From: JBMYQA01 sp049600855
GTDB taxonomy: Bacteria > Bacteroidota > Bacteroidia > Cytophagales > Flammeovirgaceae
Assembly: GCA_049600855.1 (NCBI GenBank)
Contig: JBMYQA010000064.1
Span: 1 to 24,829 of the forward strand
Direction of reading: 5' to 3'
DNA: 24,829 nucleotides
Under the pieces are notes generated by a model that saw only the letters and a list, made by a program, of their open reading frames with translations, did no database searches and was not told where the DNA came from. This document shows positions 22,509 to 24,829 of this stretch, piece by piece; position 1 is the first letter of the stretch; every line of letters starts with the position of its first letter. The position numbers and the translations under genes were made by a program.

Positions 22509-22524
22509 ATAATGAACTTGTTTC

Positions 22525-24829
22525 TCAAATCCAGCTTCTGCTAATTATACTTCCCTTTTCCGAATTATTCTCAATCAATAAAGCAACATCTATTTCTTGC
22601 TTGAGTTCCTCTACATGGGAAATTACCCCCACAATGCGATTTTCCTGTTGTAAAGATTTTAGCGTTTCAAAAACAATACGCAGCGAAGAGCGATCCAAGG
22701 TACCAAAGCCTTCATCCAAAAAGAAAAAACTTTGCTCTGCCTGATTCAGCGATTTGACATTTTCTGCAAGCGCTAAGGCTAAGCATAAGGCAATTTGGAA
22801 AGTTTGCCCACCAGAAAGCGTTTTCAAAGCCCGTGTTTTTCCGCCATTTAAGAAATCACGAATTATAAAATCATTCCCTTCATCTAACTCCAGACTCATC
22901 TTGTTCTTCGTCAGCTTCACAAAGCGCTCATTAGCTGCCCAAACCAAGTTTTGCAAATACACAGTCGATACATATTCTACAAATCCTTTTGCTTTAAAAA
23001 GCTTATCGGTAAATACCTTTAAATTTGTTTGTCGAATAGCGAACTGCTTCAAACTTGCTTGATAGGCTCTTTTCTCTGCTAACTTTTTCTGATTAATCGC
23101 TAAGTACTGAGTCGTTTGAGCGATTTGTTCTACATATTCTTTTTGTTTCAACTCCAGAGCCTTTACGCGATTTCGTGTATCGGTCAACGCCTGATGATCA
23201 AATGGGTTGGAATCCAAACGTACACTTAATTCTTTCAAACGAATTTCTAACTTCATCAACTCTTCATAAAATTGACGAATAAAATCCTGCTCTTTACTAA
23301 CATTTAACTCAAGCTTTAATAAATCACGGACTACCTCCAACTTGGTAAAGCCAGTTTCCAACAAGGTATCTTGAATGAGCTGTTGAATGGCTTGTAACTT
23401 TCTTTTTAAGCTTTGGAATTGTGTTGTCAAGCTTTGTATTTGCCCATCAATGGTATGAATTTCTTTTTCCAATTCAGCTTGAAGCGCTTGACTTTTGAGG
23501 TAATGTGCTTCTAGCTTCATCAGCTTTTGCTGACCTTTTTGATGATTGGCTTCTAAATCTTCAATACTGTAGGCCTTAAACTTCTCATATTGTAGTGTTT
23601 TTAATGAAGCTAAATGTGTTTCAACCGCAGCATTGGCCTTGGTTAAGCGATTTTGACGTTGATGTTCTTCCACTTTGTTAACCTCTACCTTTTTACGACA
23701 CGCTTCTAAGGTATCTTTTAGCTGAATGAATTTAGCCTCCAGTTTTTTCAACTGCTGTTGACGTTCTTGATAGTGAGCGATTCGATTTGAAACAGCTTTA
23801 GCAGAAAGATCATGAGCCTCAAAAGCTGATTTTTGCTGTTCCAAGTTTTGCTGCTGTTTTGCCAATGCTACTAAGGTCTCTTCATATTGATGATGTTGTA
23901 AACCTAACTGTTCCAGCTCGGTGCCTAACTTTCCTACCTCCAACTGCAACGTGGCTAAATCTTTTAACTGTTCTTTTAATCGTTGCTTTTGCGCTTTTAA
24001 ATCCTCCATTTCCGATAAAATGGCAGGCGTATGTGCCAAATGAGGATGATGCTCCGAACCACACAATGGACATGGTTCGCCATCCTCAAGTTGAGATGCA
24101 TGTTTCGCAAATACATTTCGTTGTTGTAAATCCAATAGTTGCTCATCAATCTGCTCCACCTGCTTTTCCAGAACCTCAGGATTCATTTCAGGCAGTTCAT
24201 CACCTTCCAATACCATTTGATATTTAGCAGCGAATCGTTCCGAGAGTTTATTAATCCTCGATGCGATGGCGAGCTGCCGATCATGCCTTACCTGATGGGC
24301 TCCTTCCAATTTCATTCGCTGTTGTGTCAACTGGTCTAGCTGTTGAAAAATGCTTGCTAAATCTTTCAACTGGGCAATATCATCCATTTGCTCTTTCTCT
24401 TTTTGGATGATTTCTTCATGCTCCACTAATTGCTCCGTGATTTGTTTCATTTGAAGCTCCATTTCTGTTAGACGAGCAGCATAAGCTTTCAACTCATCAG
24501 CAATTTCCACCCGTTCTTTTTCAGATCGTTGAACCTGAATGATATGCTCTAAGTCATCACACGTTTGCCTTATTTCATCTCGTTTGAGGTAAGCCGACTT
24601 TGCTGCTTCAACTAATTTACTTTGCGTTTGCTGGCGATCGGCCAAGCTTTTCTGTTTCTCGCGTAATCCTGAAAGTTGCTCTTGGCTATGTTTATACTCC
24701 AGTTCAAGCTCCGTTAATAGTTTCAATTTATCGCTAAAATGAGCAGTTGCTCGCTGATAATCTTCTAACTGCCGTTCCTTTAATGCGATGATTTCCTTTT
24801 GTTCCAGTAAAGCCTCGTGCTTTTTGCTG
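22525..24829 (-). CDS. sbcC: Exonuclease subunit SbcC, partial (5' end outside window)
   Basis: The large ATPase subunit of the SbcCD (Rad50/Mre11-like) nuclease, which cleaves DNA hairpins and processes double-strand ends. The frame is open from the window edge (24829) to the stop at 22525, about 767 codons, so the N-terminal lobe with Walker A is not included. Long heptad-rich coiled coils flank the zinc hook C-P-L-C (codons at 24061-24072) at which two molecules join. The C-terminal ATPase lobe has the signature L-S-G-G-Q (22804-22818) and Walker B F-F-F-L-D-E-G-F-G-T-L-D (near 22700-22735), then the I-S-H-V-E-E-L switch region. A TTG at 24726 is merely internal. sbcD, normally just upstream, would lie beyond the right edge. 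The stop is 16 bases from the siaC terminator. Confidence 0.93.
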   Translation of the reverse strand, partial: SKKHEALLEQKEIIALKERQLEDYQRATAHFSDKLKLLTELELEYKHSQEQLSGLREKQKSLADRQQTQSKLVEAAKSAYLKRDEIRQTCDDLEHIIQVQRSEKERVEIADELKAYAARLTEMELQMKQITEQLVEHEEIIQKEKEQMDDIAQLKDLASIFQQLDQLTQQRMKLEGAHQVRHDRQLAIASRINKLSERFAAKYQMVLEGDELPEMNPEVLEKQVEQIDEQLLDLQQRNVFAKHASQLEDGEPCPLCGSEHHPHLAHTPAILSEMEDLKAQKQRLKEQLKDLATLQLEVGKLGTELEQLGLQHHQYEETLVALAKQQQNLEQQKSAFEAHDLSAKAVSNRIAHYQERQQQLKKLEAKFIQLKDTLEACRKKVEVNKVEEHQRQNRLTKANAAVETHLASLKTLQYEKFKAYSIEDLEANHQKGQQKLMKLEAHYLKSQALQAELEKEIHTIDGQIQSLTTQFQSLKRKLQAIQQLIQDTLLETGFTKLEVVRDLLKLELNVSKEQDFIRQFYEELMKLEIRLKELSVRLDSNPFDHQALTDTRNRVKALELKQKEYVEQIAQTTQYLAINQKKLAEKRAYQASLKQFAIRQTNLKVFTDKLFKAKGFVEYVSTVYLQNLVWAANERFVKLTKNKMSLELDEGNDFIIRDFLNGGKTRALKTLSGGQTFQIALCLALALAENVKSLNQAEQSFFFLDEGFGTLDRSSLRIVFETLKSLQQENRIVGVISHVEELKQEIDVALLIENNSEKGSIISRSWI

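Noticed and set aside
24724..24726. Start of sbcC at this TTG
   Set aside because: The frame stays open to the window edge with coiled-coil sequence, and the Walker A lobe is still missing, so the gene begins beyond the window.
1..24829. tRNA, rRNA, CRISPR array or complete insertion sequence
   Set aside because: No tRNA cloverleaf, rRNA segment, regularly spaced repeat array or intact transposase was recognised on reading both strands.

Overview
The window is about 24.8 kb of AT-rich bacterial chromosome, most likely from a member of the Bacteroidota, probably a Cytophagales-type environmental bacterium. The grounds are a secreted protein ending in a type IX secretion (T9SS)-like C-terminal domain, a Bacteroidota-type OmpR/PhoB two-component pair, a eukaryote-like IleRS, promoter-like TTTG / TAnnTTTG boxes, and the overall gene styles. 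The genus cannot be fixed from the sequence alone.

Layout, left to right. 34-864 is tsf (EF-Ts) with a strong terminator. It is followed by a 147-bp foldback element with a 48-bp uninterrupted stem. A small outer-membrane-like protein gene (minus) lies between this element and a second imperfect foldback at 1909-2043. Next come an NTF2/SnoaL-like protein, an MsbA-type ABC half-transporter with a leader hairpin, and ung (minus) across a shared bidirectional terminator. An alpha/beta hydrolase and a TetR-type regulator form a two-gene unit. Then, on the minus strand, are an unusual long pyruvate kinase with a helical N-terminal domain, ileS (type 2), an OmpR-family response regulator with its histidine kinase upstream, a small orphan C-terminal piece of an Rpn-type nuclease, manC (mannose-1-phosphate guanylyltransferase), and a LytTR regulator overlapping its LytS-like kinase. 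On the plus strand follow a T9SS-type secreted protein, a nucleoside 2-deoxyribosyltransferase-like protein 9 nt behind it, and a SiaB-like kinase / SiaC-like regulator pair with a decayed siaC copy between them. The window ends inside sbcC (minus, 5' end missing).

Functional grouping. The left and middle parts are housekeeping functions (translation, DNA repair, glycolysis, nucleotide-sugar supply) mixed with signalling. The two two-component systems are each co-oriented and probably co-transcribed. The most unusual part is 20.4-22.5 kb. There a GHKL-type SiaB kinase and its presumed substrate SiaC stand without the SiaA phosphatase or SiaD diguanylate cyclase that partner them in Pseudomonas aeruginosa. 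Between them is a second, codon-aligned siaC copy with three in-frame stop codons and no indel over about 118 codons. Other points worth a second look are the GXHH signature in IleRS2 (linked in other bacteria to mupirocin hyper-resistance), the K+-independent-type signature of the pyruvate kinase, the standalone RpnS-like fragment, and several long foldbacks and leader hairpins.
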